A stretch of 64,000 bases of DNA from Methanoregulaceae archaeon PtaB.Bin056 (GTDB lineage: Archaea > Halobacteriota > Methanomicrobia > Methanomicrobiales > Methanospirillaceae). How positions within the stretch are numbered: position 1 is the stretch's first letter; each line of letters opens with the position of its first letter. The position numbers and the translations under genes are program-made. Of this stretch, positions 1-8,457 are shown one piece after another. The notes beneath the pieces were generated by a model. That model did not search any database. It was given only the letters and a program-made list of their open reading frames with translations, and had not been told where the DNA came from. The stretch spans positions 89,959-153,958 of the forward strand of contig MVQD01000038.1 of assembly GCA_002067095.1 (NCBI GenBank). Direction: 5' to 3'.

Positions 1-287
1 CCAGCATGGAGATCATCAAAGGGAAAGGGGGAACGGTCTTTGGGCCCGCATACCACCTTGCCGGGCTGATCCAGGCAGTAGTCGAGGACCGCCGGAGCCC
101 AATTGCGTGCTCCTGTATCCTGGAAGGCGAATACGGGCTGGAACACTGCTCAATCGGTGTCCCGGCCGTGGTTGGCAGGGAAGGGATCTCCGAGATCCTG
201 GAGTGGAAGATGGATGACTGGGAGCAGTCGCATTTCCGAAACGCAGGCGATTTCGTGACCGGCCTCTGCAGGGATCTCGGGGTCTGA
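1..287 (+). CDS. mdh: Malate dehydrogenase (LDH/MDH family), C-terminal part
   Basis: Partial gene cut by the left window edge; the reading frame is open from base 3. The visible 94 residues match the C-terminal catalytic domain of the LDH/MDH family: a GKGGTVFGPAYH stretch, then SCILEGEYG and a closing helix. The enzyme interconverts oxaloacetate and malate with NAD(P)H in the cytosol. In methanogens this feeds the reductive TCA branch, whose later steps (fumarase, 2-oxoglutarate:ferredoxin oxidoreductase, succinyl-CoA synthetase) are encoded at the other end of this window. Active-site His/Asp and the Rossmann N-terminus lie outside the window, so malate versus lactate specificity cannot be read directly. 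PolB follows closely on the same strand. Confidence 0.85.
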   Translation, partial: SMEIIKGKGGTVFGPAYHLAGLIQAVVEDRRSPIACSCILEGEYGLEHCSIGVPAVVGREGISEILEWKMDDWEQSHFRNAGDFVTGLCRDLGV

Positions 288-365
288 ACTCCCATGGATC
301 CCGGCGGGCGGAACACGGAAACCCATACGCATGGACCCAACCACACGAGTTCTCACCCCGGAGAG

Positions 366-2765
366 ATGGCGATCTCCATTACCCAGGTCGAGTACTCGAA
401 CACGCCTGACGGTCCACTGGTCCACATATACGGGAGAGAACCTGGCGGGGCGGCGCGGCACCTGGAGGTGAAAGGGTTCCGGCCATACTTTTATGCCCCG
501 GTCGACCAGGTACGAAAGAGACCCCCGGCATCAAACGCTGTCCCCGACTGGGAATCTGTGCACACCTCGATCAAGGGGGACCGCGTGGTCCGCATCTACA
601 CGCAGCGCCCGACAGACGTGAGGGAGGCGAGAGACCAGTACCAGCACTTCGAGGCAGATATCCCGTTTGCGACCCGTTTCATGATAGACTGCGGCCTTAC
701 CGGGGGAGTAGTTGCGCCGGGAATGTCTGTCGATTACCGCGAGATCCGGCCCGCAGATGTCTATGCCCCGGCGCGGGTATGCCTGCTCGATATCGAGTGC
801 GAGGACCAGCGGGGGTTTCCTGAGCCCTCGCGGGATGCCATCATCTGCATCACGTGCTGGGACTCGTACCTTGACAGGTATTCGACCTTCTTCTTCCCTT
901 CTCCCGGGCAGGAGGAGGGCGCACCGCAACTGGGATCAGCGATGCCAAGACCTTCGGGCTGCTTTGACCCGTTGCGCCACGAGGTAAAGGTGTATTCCTC
1001 CGAGACAGAGATGCTGAAAGGCTTTGCCGCCCACATCAGGGAGACCGACCCCGATATCCTCTCGGGCTGGAACTTCCTTGAGTTCGACCTCCCTTACATC
1101 AAACGGAGGATGGAGGCGCTCTCGCTCTCCCCTGCTCTGCTCGCAAGGCTCGAGGGTGAGGTGGAGAGGCTTGCGGTCCGTGGCAGGGCCACGTTTGACC
1201 TTCTGCCTGCATACAGGAAGATGCACGCCACCCAGAAGGAGTCGTACCGGCTTGACGCGGTCGCTGAGGCAGAGGTGGGGGAGACGAAGATCAGGTATAC
1301 TGGCACGATCTCGGACCTCTGGAAGCGCGACCCCTGTCTTCTCGTGGAATATAATCACAAGGACGTCGAGCTCTGTGTCGCCATCAACGAGAAGAACAGG
1401 ATCATCGAGTTCTACCGGGAGATCGCGAGGTATGTGGGCTGCCCGCTCGAGAAGACCCTGAACTCATCGAACGTGATCGACATCTTCGTGCTCCGAAAAG
1501 CCCATGGCCGGTATGTCCTCCCCTCAAAGGGGTATGCCCCCGCGGAGGAGTTCGAAGGGGCGACGGTCTTTGACCCGAGCCGCGGAGTGAAGGAGAACGT
1601 CGTGGTCCTCGACCTCAAGTCGCTATACCCTATGGCAATGATGACCATCAATGCCTCACCCGAGACAAAGGATCCACAGGGGGAGCTCCGCGCCCCGAAC
1701 GGGGTGAGGTTTAAAAAATCCCCTGACGGCCTCACAAGGAGCATCATCAGTGACCTTCTCGTTGAGCGCGACGAGAAGAAGGCCATGAGGAACCGGTATA
1801 CGTTCGGGTCCCCTGAGTATGTCCTCTATGATATGCAGCAGAATGTCCTCAAAGTGATCATGAACACGTACTACGGGGTCAGCGGGTATACCCGGTTCCG
1901 GCTCTTTGACAGGGAGATCGGGGCTGCCATCACTTCCGTGGGGCGTGCAATCATCGAGCACACGAGAAGAGTAATCGAGTCTCTCGGATCGCATGTAATC
2001 TACGGGGACACCGACTCCTGCATGGTAGCGCTTCCCGGCCTCGACCGCGAGGCGACCATCAGGAGGGCGAGGGAGATCGAGGCAGTGCTAAACACAAGTT
2101 ATGCGGAATTCGCGCGGGTTGAACTGAACGCCGATACCCATTACTTCTCCATCAAGTTCGAGAAAGTGTACCAGCGGTTCTTCCAGGCCGGCAAGAAGAA
2201 ACGGTACGCGGGGCACCTGGTCTGGAAAGAGGGCGCAACAGTCGACGAGATCGATATTGTCGGCTTCGAGATACGGAGAAGCGACTACCCACTGGTCACG
2301 AAGGTCGTGCAGCGGAGGGTGATGGAGCTGATCCTCCGCGGCGAAGGGTACGACGCGGTCAAGAAGTACCTTGGGGAGGTGATCCGGGACTTCCGGGCAG
2401 GGAAATACACCCTTGACGAGATCGGTATCCCGGGCGGGATCGGAAAGGACCTTTCAGATTACCAGACGGACGACGCCCACGTCAGGGGCGCAAAGTACGC
2501 AAACCAGCACCTCGGGATGGAGTTTGCCAAGGGCAGCAAGCCAAAGCGGGTGTATATAAAAAACGTGACCTCGAAGTACCAGAAGACGGACGTCCTCTGC
2601 TTCGAATACGGGGACCAGGTGCCACCCGAGTTCCAGGTGGACTGGGAGATGATGATGGAGAAGACGGTGAAGCAGCCGATCTCACGGATCATCGAGGCGC
2701 TTGGGTGGGAGTGGGCCGACATCGACCCCTCGCGGACGACGCTTGCCCAGTGGGGTATCGGGTGA
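366..2765 (+). CDS. polB: DNA polymerase family B (PolB), replicative/repair polymerase
   Basis: Euryarchaeal family B DNA polymerase, about 799 aa from the chosen start. All hallmark motifs are present in order: Exo I DIECE (about residue 140), Exo II NFLEFDLPYI (about 236), Exo III YNHKD (about 329), polymerase motif A DLKSLYP (about 416), motif B KVIMNTYYGVSGY (about 496-508) and motif C YGDTDS (about 546). Both the 3'-5' exonuclease and polymerase sites look intact. The ATG at 366 begins MAISITQVEY, typical of the family N-terminus, and has GGAG just upstream. An upstream ATG at 294 would add 24 low-complexity residues and remains possible. There is no PIP-box-like tail that I can call with confidence, and no intein. 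Confidence 0.95.
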   Translation: MAISITQVEYSNTPDGPLVHIYGREPGGAARHLEVKGFRPYFYAPVDQVRKRPPASNAVPDWESVHTSIKGDRVVRIYTQRPTDVREARDQYQHFEADIPFATRFMIDCGLTGGVVAPGMSVDYREIRPADVYAPARVCLLDIECEDQRGFPEPSRDAIICITCWDSYLDRYSTFFFPSPGQEEGAPQLGSAMPRPSGCFDPLRHEVKVYSSETEMLKGFAAHIRETDPDILSGWNFLEFDLPYIKRRMEALSLSPALLARLEGEVERLAVRGRATFDLLPAYRKMHATQKESYRLDAVAEAEVGETKIRYTGTISDLWKRDPCLLVEYNHKDVELCVAINEKNRIIEFYREIARYVGCPLEKTLNSSNVIDIFVLRKAHGRYVLPSKGYAPAEEFEGATVFDPSRGVKENVVVLDLKSLYPMAMMTINASPETKDPQGELRAPNGVRFKKSPDGLTRSIISDLLVERDEKKAMRNRYTFGSPEYVLYDMQQNVLKVIMNTYYGVSGYTRFRLFDREIGAAITSVGRAIIEHTRRVIESLGSHVIYGDTDSCMVALPGLDREATIRRAREIEAVLNTSYAEFARVELNADTHYFSIKFEKVYQRFFQAGKKKRYAGHLVWKEGATVDEIDIVGFEIRRSDYPLVTKVVQRRVMELILRGEGYDAVKKYLGEVIRDFRAGKYTLDEIGIPGGIGKDLSDYQTDDAHVRGAKYANQHLGMEFAKGSKPKRVYIKNVTSKYQKTDVLCFEYGDQVPPEFQVDWEMMMEKTVKQPISRIIEALGWEWADIDPSRTTLAQWGIG

Positions 2766-3338
2766 TGCGGCTATGCACATCCCGGAGTCACATGAGTGGC
2801 CGGTTCGGGGGCCCCGATTCTCAACGCACTGTTTTCAAGTTCCCTGCCATCGGCTGAACGGATGACCGGGGTTGATGATATATTCAGATCGTGCTCTCCG
2901 GGGTTACCCGTATATGGTGTGACCTTCTGCAGTTACGCATGAGATCCCCCTGTCTTTCCGATCTATCAACACATTGCCGTCCTCGGCCACGCTCCCGCTT
3001 GCGATGCAGCTCTCCCACGTCACCGACCACAAGGACGAGATAGATGATGATACGGTCCACGAAACCCTCCATAATGCTCCTGAAAGAGACGTCCCTTTCA
3101 GGCAAGACCACATGCGAAACGCCTGGAGCGTGAAAGAGTGCGGCAGGGAGTGCAACACCCCAGGCTGCAAGAATGCCCCCTGTTCCCAGTATCGCCTTCT
3201 GCATCGTCGTCTTACTGCACGATCGTCCTGGATAAAGATGAAATTCAGCCTGGTTGCAAATATTTTCGCGCCTCTCGGGGCCTCCAGGAAGGAAGGACAC
3301 CTTTCAATACCCGGGAGGGCGATCTAACAGGGTGAGTG
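2766..3338. other. 570-bp stretch with no confident gene
   Basis: Between polB and cbiA, both on the plus strand. Short open frames exist on both strands but none has a clear ribosome binding site or family likeness. The most protein-like is a minus-strand frame listed separately. No repeat, tRNA or strong terminator was seen. The last bases before cbiA carry GGTGAG, a plausible ribosome binding site. Confidence 0.5.
2884..3204 (-). CDS. Doubtful small membrane-like ORF (possibly degraded)
   Basis: Unrecognised minus-strand frame, about 106 aa from the ATG at 3204. The first 75 residues look protein-like: a hydrophobic N-terminus (AILGTGGILAAWGVALPAAL) and a second hydrophobic run (IIIYLVLVVGDVGEL). 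The tail is unlike a real protein (Arg-rich). A neighbouring minus frame ending at 2904 gives a more natural continuation (GNVLIDRKDRGISCVTAEG), so a frameshift or decay product is possible. There is no clear ribosome binding site before the ATG. It may equally be a chance frame in GC-rich DNA. Confidence 0.2.
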   Translation of the reverse strand: MQKAILGTGGILAAWGVALPAALFHAPGVSHVVLPERDVSFRSIMEGFVDRIIIYLVLVVGDVGELHRKRERGRGRQCVDRSERQGDLMRNCRRSHHIRVTPESTI

Positions 3339-4676
3339 ATGATCCGGATACCGTCAATCCCGAGAATTGTCATTGCCGGGACCCACAGCGGGTGTGGGAA
3401 GACCACGGTCGCACGCGGGATAATGGAGGCGCTTACCCGCAGGGGATACGAGGTCCAGCCCTTCAAGGTGGGGCCTGACTTCATCGACCCGACGCACCAC
3501 TCGGCGATATGCAGGCGGGTTTCACGCAACCTCGATGCATTCATGATGGGGGAGGAAGGGGTACTGGAGACTTTCAGGCGTGCATCAGCAGGAGCGGACA
3601 TCGCGGTCATCGAGGGTGTGATGGGTATGTACGACGGCCTTGACGGGGGAGATGTCGCAAGCACCGCCCACGTGATGCGAATACTCTCTGCACCTGCACT
3701 CCTGGTCACGGATGCCCGGGGGATGTCACGGAGCGTCCATGCCCTTGTGAAAGGGTTCCTCGAGTTCGAGCGGGGGATGAGGATCGGGGGGGTGGTCTTC
3801 AACAGGATCGGGAGCCCGAGGCACCGCCAGTTGATCGACCGCGGCCGGACTGTCCCTGCCATCGGATATCTCCCAAGGACCCCCGGCCTCGAGATAGAGA
3901 GCCGCCACCTGGGCCTCGCGATGGCTCACGAGACCGCACCCACCGCGGGTCTCGGCGAGTTGATGGAGGAACATTGCGACATCGACCAGGTGATAAGGAT
4001 TGCAGGTGAAGCGCCGTTTCTTCCTGCAGGCAGTACAGAAGAGCAAAAGGGGAATGCCAGGGCAAGGATAGGTATCGCGAGGGACGAGGCGTTCTGTTTT
4101 TACTACCAGGACAACCTCGACCTCCTCGAACGTTCCGGGGCAAGGCTTGTACCATTCTCGCCGCAGAGAGACGAACTGCCTGAAGTGGATGCGATATACA
4201 TCGGAGGAGGCTACCCGGAACTCCATGCGGCTGCGCTCGAATCCTCATCCTTCAGGAGCCGGGTTGCGCAGGCCGCATCTGACGGAATGCCCGTCTATGC
4301 CGAGTGCGGGGGGCTCCTCTGCCTCTGCGAATCCCTTGAAACCGACAGGACATACCGGATGGCAGGGCTTCTGCCTGCGGATGCCCGGATGACGGGAACG
4401 GTTCAGGCCCTTGGATACTCAGACGGAGACTGGTTGGGAGGACCCGCCCTCGCGCCCACGTCAGGCCGGATCCTCGGTCACGAGTTCCATTATTCGCAGG
4501 TCGAATGCCGGCAGGACGCAAGGTTTGCCATCATATTGAGACGGGGCAGGGGAATTGAGAACGGAAAGGAGGGGCTGTATGCGGGGGAAACCCTCGCGGC
4601 GTACACCCATGCCTACTTTCAGGCGGAATTCGCCAGGTCGTTTGTGGAGGCGGCATCTGCCTATCGCAGGACCTGA
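3339..4676 (+). CDS. cbiA: Cobyrinate a,c-diamide synthase (CbiA family)
   Basis: ATP- and glutamine-dependent amidation of the a and c acetate side chains of a corrinoid ring. About 445 aa, usual for the family. The N-terminal P-loop reads GTHSGCGKTT (residues about 14-23), followed by the family signature KVGPDFIDPTHH. The C-terminal class I glutamine amidotransferase domain has the nucleophile elbow YAECGG (Cys about 323) and a final His-rich region (HEFHYS, YTHAYF). The start is ATG at 3339 behind GGTGAG; a GTG directly before it (3336) is an alternative. CfbB, which amidates Ni-sirohydrochlorin in coenzyme F430 synthesis, is a close relative in methanogens; I favour CbiA but cannot exclude CfbB by eye. 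Confidence 0.85.
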   Translation: MIRIPSIPRIVIAGTHSGCGKTTVARGIMEALTRRGYEVQPFKVGPDFIDPTHHSAICRRVSRNLDAFMMGEEGVLETFRRASAGADIAVIEGVMGMYDGLDGGDVASTAHVMRILSAPALLVTDARGMSRSVHALVKGFLEFERGMRIGGVVFNRIGSPRHRQLIDRGRTVPAIGYLPRTPGLEIESRHLGLAMAHETAPTAGLGELMEEHCDIDQVIRIAGEAPFLPAGSTEEQKGNARARIGIARDEAFCFYYQDNLDLLERSGARLVPFSPQRDELPEVDAIYIGGGYPELHAAALESSSFRSRVAQAASDGMPVYAECGGLLCLCESLETDRTYRMAGLLPADARMTGTVQALGYSDGDWLGGPALAPTSGRILGHEFHYSQVECRQDARFAIILRRGRGIENGKEGLYAGETLAAYTHAYFQAEFARSFVEAASAYRRT

Positions 4677-4756
4677 ATGAACTGTCTCCTTTTAATCCCC
4701 GGCGCCTCTCCCCTGATCGAAGAACGGCAGGCGGTGGGGATACGAGGTGCGCATTT

Positions 4757-4796
4757 GATTATACCTAAAGGTGGAAACTCATGCAGAGGTGATTAA
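4757..4796 (+). promoter_or_regulatory. Promoter and ribosome binding site of ilvD
   Basis: TATA-like GATTATAC at 4757-4764 lies 33-40 bp before the ilvD ATG, and GAGGTGAT at 4786-4793 is a strong Shine-Dalgarno 3 bp before it. This gives a short leader of roughly 10 nt, and fixes the start at 4797. Confidence 0.55.
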
Positions 4797-6461
4797 ATGA
4801 CGATGCAGCCATTACGCAGTGAGGAGGTGAAGAGAGGATACCAGAGGGCGCCGAACCGGGCGCTCCTCAGGTCCCTCGGCGTCACTGACCGGGAGATTGG
4901 ACTCCCCTACATAGGGATCGCAAATGCCTGGAACGATATTGTACCTGGCCATACCCACCTCCGGATGCTGGCCGGAAAGATCCGCGAGGGCATCGCAGCT
5001 GCCGGCGGAGTGCCGTTCGAGTTCGGCGTGATCGGCATATGCGACGGGGTGGCGATGGGCCACGAGGGGATGAGGTACTCCCTCCCCTCGCGCGAGAATA
5101 TCGCAGATGCCGTGGAGCTGATGGTGCAGGCGCACCGGTTCGACGGGATGGTCCTGCTTGGGACATGCGACAAGATCGTCCCCGGAATGCTGATGGCCGC
5201 CGCCCGCTGCAACATCCCTTCAATCGCGGTTACCGGCGGGGCCATGCTCCCGGGTTACCAGGAAGGCCGTGACCTCTCACTTATCGATGTGTTTGAGGGG
5301 GTGGGAAAGGTTGCGGCAGGCAGCATGAGCGAGGAGGATCTGGTGACCCTCGAATGCGCGGCAATGCCAGGCTGCGGGAGCTGCCAGGGACTGTACACTG
5401 CAAACACCATGGCCTGCATGACAGAAGCGATGGGAATGTCTCTTCCCGGCTGTGCCGCGTTGCCTGCGGTGGAAGCGGCAAAACTGAGAATCGCGAGGGA
5501 GTCCGGCGAACGGATACTGGACCTCGTGAATGAGGGGACCTGCCCCCGCGACATCATCACCCGCGCGAGCCTCGAGAACGCCATCCGCGTAGACATGGCC
5601 CTTGGAGGGTCGACCAACACGGTCCTCCACCTGATGGCCATCGCATCAGAAGCGGAGGTGGACCTTACACTCGACTCGTTCACAAGGATTGGGGAGGAGA
5701 TCCCCCATCTCTGCAACATGATGCCCGCCGGGCCGCATTCCATGCAGGCACTCCACAGGTCGGGGGGCATCCCCGCTGTCCTCAAGGCGATATATGACCA
5801 CCTTGAGGACTCCCCGACGGTTTCAGGCAGGCGGATCAGAGATATCGCGCGCGATGCAAAGGTGCCTTCCCAGAGTATCATCATGAGCACCAGAGATCCG
5901 GTCAATCCTGCCGGGGGATTGAGGATCCTCTTTGGGAGCCTCGCCCCGCAGGGTGCAGTCATCAAGTCGATCGCCGTGAACAGGGACATGTGGACGCATA
6001 CCGGCCCTGCAAGGGTATTTGACGGTGAGCAGGAGGCAATGAAGGCGATTCTCGCCCGGGAGATCCGCGAGGGGGACGTGATCGTGATCAGGTACGAGGG
6101 CCCGAAAGGGGCGCCCGGGATGCCGGAGATGCTCTCACCCACGTCGGCAATCGTGGGTCTCGGGTATTCGCGCGTCGCCCTCGTGACGGACGGCAGGTTC
6201 TCTGGCGGGACGCGCGGGCCGTGCATCGGCCACGTGGCACCAGAGGCTGCGGCCGGGGGGCCAATCGGGCTTGTCAGGGATGGAGACCTGATTGGAATCG
6301 ATCTCCATGCACGGACGCTGGACCTCCTCGTCGACGCATCAGAACTTGAAGAGCGGAAGAAAGGCTGGAGCCCGAAAGAGAGGTCCCTGAAAGGAGTGCT
6401 TGCGCGCTACGCTGCGATGGTGGGACAGGCCGACAGGGGTGCAGTGCTGGAGCGGCGGTGA
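4797..6461 (+). CDS. ilvD: Dihydroxy-acid dehydratase
   Basis: Dehydrates 2,3-dihydroxy-3-methylbutanoate and its isoleucine-pathway analogue to the 2-keto acids, a shared step of valine, leucine and isoleucine synthesis. It is 554 aa, the normal length. Iron-sulfur ligand regions are visible: [10 protein letters not shown] (Cys about 123) and [15 protein letters not shown] (about residues 190-204). The IlvD/Edd signatures [12 protein letters not shown] and [10 protein letters not shown] are intact. The start is set by GAGGTGAT and the family-typical opening [20 protein letters not shown]. The ppk2 ATG follows 7 bp after the stop, so the two may be co-transcribed, though no functional link is obvious. 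Confidence 0.97.
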   Translation: MTMQPLRSEEVKRGYQRAPNRALLRSLGVTDREIGLPYIGIANAWNDIVPGHTHLRMLAGKIREGIAAAGGVPFEFGVIGICDGVAMGHEGMRYSLPSRENIADAVELMVQAHRFDGMVLLGTCDKIVPGMLMAAARCNIPSIAVTGGAMLPGYQEGRDLSLIDVFEGVGKVAAGSMSEEDLVTLECAAMPGCGSCQGLYTANTMACMTEAMGMSLPGCAALPAVEAAKLRIARESGERILDLVNEGTCPRDIITRASLENAIRVDMALGGSTNTVLHLMAIASEAEVDLTLDSFTRIGEEIPHLCNMMPAGPHSMQALHRSGGIPAVLKAIYDHLEDSPTVSGRRIRDIARDAKVPSQSIIMSTRDPVNPAGGLRILFGSLAPQGAVIKSIAVNRDMWTHTGPARVFDGEQEAMKAILAREIREGDVIVIRYEGPKGAPGMPEMLSPTSAIVGLGYSRVALVTDGRFSGGTRGPCIGHVAPEAAAGGPIGLVRDGDLIGIDLHARTLDLLVDASELEERKKGWSPKERSLKGVLARYAAMVGQADRGAVLERR

Positions 6462-6468
6462 GAAGGTG

Positions 6469-8007
6469 ATGGAACAGGGGAGCGGGGTTCCCGGCATCAC
6501 TCTCCCTGACCATATCTCATCCCACGAGCTGGACGATGACCAGTACCATGCCATCCATGATTCCCAGCGGACCAGGCTTGGAGCACTCCAGCGGCAGGCA
6601 TATGACCTTGGTCTCCCGGTCATCATCCTCTTCGAGGGGTGGTATGGATCTGGGATCTCCCAGATGGTGCATGACCTCAACAGGACGTTGGACCCGCGGG
6701 GTTTCTCGTACCATCCCATCGCAGCCCCCGGTCCACTCGCAAGGGAGCACCATTTTCTCTGGAGGTTCTGGATAAGGACTCCCGCAAAAGGACGGATTGC
6801 CATCTTTGACAGGGGCTGGTATGCACGGACCATCCTCGACCGTATGGACCCGAGGAAAGAGAGTCGAGTATCCGGTTCGCATGTCAAGGAGATTCTCGGC
6901 TTTGAGCGCACCCTTGCAGACAGCGGAGTCGCCCTCGTGAAGATGTTCCTGCACATCAGTAAAAAGGAGCAGAAGGAGAGACTTCGGAGGCTCAAAAAAG
7001 ACCCTCTGACGATGGGATACCTCGAAGGCGACCTGGACCGGTACATCAAATATCGCGAGTATCATTCGCTCGTAGAGGACCTCCTTAGCCGGACAAGCAC
7101 CGGCCAGTCACCCTGGCACGTGATCGATGCGGCAGAGAAGAGATATACCGCAGTGACCGTCTTTGACACGATAATCCGGCGGATGGAGAACGCAATCAAA
7201 GAGTCTGCACATGATTATGCCCAACCGGGAAAAACCCCGGTAAATCACGGTAAACATCGATCCCCGAAAGGATTCTCTCCACTTGGAAACGCCGATCTCA
7301 CCCTCTCACTCGACAGAACAGAATACGATTCCCGCATGAACTCGCTCGGGAATGCCCTTGCCGAGAGCCAGATAAGGCTTTACAAGGAGAAAGTCCCCCT
7401 CATTCTCCTCTTCGAAGGATGGGACGCGGCAGGGAAAGGTGGAAATATCATGAGGGTGACCCGCTCGCTCAATCCGAGGGGATATTCAGTGATGCCTGTC
7501 GGGCCACCGGATGCAGGCGAGCGCGCCCACCATTACCTCTGGCGGTTCTTCCCTGCACTCCCTGCACGGGGTCACATCACCATCTTCGATCGGAGCTGGT
7601 ACGGCCGGGTGCTCGTCGAGCGGATCGAAGGTCTCTGCACCGAGGACGAATGGAACAGGGCATACCGCGAGATACGGGAGTTCGAAGGCTCTCTCGTGGA
7701 TGACGGCGCGATTATCCGCAAGTTCTGGCTGCATATTGACAGGGACGAGCAGATCAGGCGTTTCAACGAGCGTATGGCCGATCAGGACAAACAGTGGAAG
7801 ATCACCGATGAAGACTGGAGAAACCGCGCACGCTGGGACGAGTATGAAGAAGCGGTGGACCAGATGATAGCCCAGACCAGCACTCCGGATGCCCCCTGGA
7901 CCATCGTGGAGGCAAACGACAAGTACTATTCCAGAGTAAAAACTCTCCAGGTCATTGTCGATGCGATCGACTGCTGCCTTGCTGACAGGTCCTGTTCACC
8001 TGCGTGA
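6469..8007 (+). CDS. ppk2: Two-domain polyphosphate kinase 2 (polyphosphate:AMP phosphotransferase type)
   Basis: Transfers phosphate between polyphosphate and nucleotides; two-domain PPK2 proteins are generally AMP-phosphorylating (class II). It is 512 aa from the ATG at 6469 behind GAGAAGGTG. The C-terminal domain (about 270-512) has a complete Walker A (FEGWDAAGKGG), Walker B (FDRSWYGRVLVER) and the lid region KQWKITDEDWRNR. The N-terminal domain (about 20-250) is a divergent copy: its P-loop is EGWYGSGIS, lacking the catalytic Lys, while FDRGWYART is kept. So the N-terminal lobe is probably structural, as known for this class. It may link polyphosphate stores to AMP/ADP recycling. Confidence 0.9.
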   Translation: MEQGSGVPGITLPDHISSHELDDDQYHAIHDSQRTRLGALQRQAYDLGLPVIILFEGWYGSGISQMVHDLNRTLDPRGFSYHPIAAPGPLAREHHFLWRFWIRTPAKGRIAIFDRGWYARTILDRMDPRKESRVSGSHVKEILGFERTLADSGVALVKMFLHISKKEQKERLRRLKKDPLTMGYLEGDLDRYIKYREYHSLVEDLLSRTSTGQSPWHVIDAAEKRYTAVTVFDTIIRRMENAIKESAHDYAQPGKTPVNHGKHRSPKGFSPLGNADLTLSLDRTEYDSRMNSLGNALAESQIRLYKEKVPLILLFEGWDAAGKGGNIMRVTRSLNPRGYSVMPVGPPDAGERAHHYLWRFFPALPARGHITIFDRSWYGRVLVERIEGLCTEDEWNRAYREIREFEGSLVDDGAIIRKFWLHIDRDEQIRRFNERMADQDKQWKITDEDWRNRARWDEYEEAVDQMIAQTSTPDAPWTIVEANDKYYSRVKTLQVIVDAIDCCLADRSCSPA

Positions 8008-8084
8008 GGAGACTGGCCACTTTCATCAGTTCTTATTCTGCGCATCACAAAAATACCCATGTTTTTCGAAAAATCAGCTCGCCA

Positions 8085-8118
8085 TGCCTCAAAAGGCATT
8101 TGCAAATGCTTTAATTTT
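8085..8118 (+). promoter_or_regulatory. Palindrome abutting TATA box of the mini zinc protein gene
   Basis: GCATTTGCAAATGC at 8096-8109 is a perfect 14-bp palindrome. It touches the TATA-like CTTTAATTTT (8109-8118). A second inverted repeat, TGCCT-CAAA-AGGCA (8085-8098), overlaps its left arm. The TATA centre is about 30 bp before the ATG at 8143, so the transcript should be leaderless or nearly so. The layout is that of an operator at the BRE/TATA site. Confidence 0.5.
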
Positions 8119-8142
8119 GTCCCTGTTGACATTACTCTGAGA

Positions 8143-8343
8143 ATGATGACCGACCAGGAACACCCGCGGTACGAGAAGGCCCGTTGCTGTCACTGCGAAG
8201 GGGCCGGATGCATCTATTGCGACAAGACAGGCTACGTGCTGGTGAGAACTCCACCCTGCCTCTGCAGGCATTGTAGCGGGGCCGGATGCATCTATTGCGG
8301 GTTCACAGGCTGGGCGGGGCTGAAAGGGAAATTCGACGAGTAG
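8143..8343 (+). CDS. 66-aa protein made of four DnaJ-type CxxCxGxG zinc motifs
   Basis: I do not recognise this as a named family. The protein contains four motifs of the DnaJ cysteine-rich type: C15-C18-EGAG, C23-C26-DKTG, C41-C44-SGAG (with C39 nearby) and C49-C52-GFTG, i.e. two copies of a 26-residue unit. That is the number of motifs in the zinc domain of DnaJ, where they form two zinc sites, but here with no J domain and no substrate-binding domain. Flanks are short and charged, with no membrane segment. Start: ATG at 8143 (a second ATG follows at 8146) about 30 bp after a TATA box, so no ribosome binding site is expected. It could be a zinc-dependent thiol/chaperone helper or a small regulator; function unknown. 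Confidence 0.75.
   Translation: MMTDQEHPRYEKARCCHCEGAGCIYCDKTGYVLVRTPPCLCRHCSGAGCIYCGFTGWAGLKGKFDE
8200..8299 (+). repeat. 22-bp exact direct repeat, 78-bp period
   Basis: The bases at 8200-8221 recur exactly at 8278-8299. They encode the GAGCIYC core of the two 26-residue units in the mini zinc protein. Such identity inside diverged flanks points to an internal duplication that kept, or reconverged on, its core. Confidence 0.8.
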
Positions 8344-8391
8344 ATACGCAGGCATACCTGCCGATTCCGGCGGAGAACCGTGTTATACTGA

Positions 8392-8398
8392 TTTTTTT
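8392..8398 (+). terminator. Oligo-T terminator after mini zinc gene
   Basis: Seven T residues about 49 bp after the stop at 8343, a typical archaeal oligo-T terminator position. The next gene is convergent. Confidence 0.4.
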
Positions 8399-8457
8399 GG
8401 GTATTCAGTTTCAGGAAGCAGGACCGCGTTCATCGGTTTTTGCCTCAATCAGACGTA

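Noticed and set aside
5255-6226. 323-aa minus-strand frame opposite ilvD
   Set aside because: Antisense shadow; no recognisable protein.
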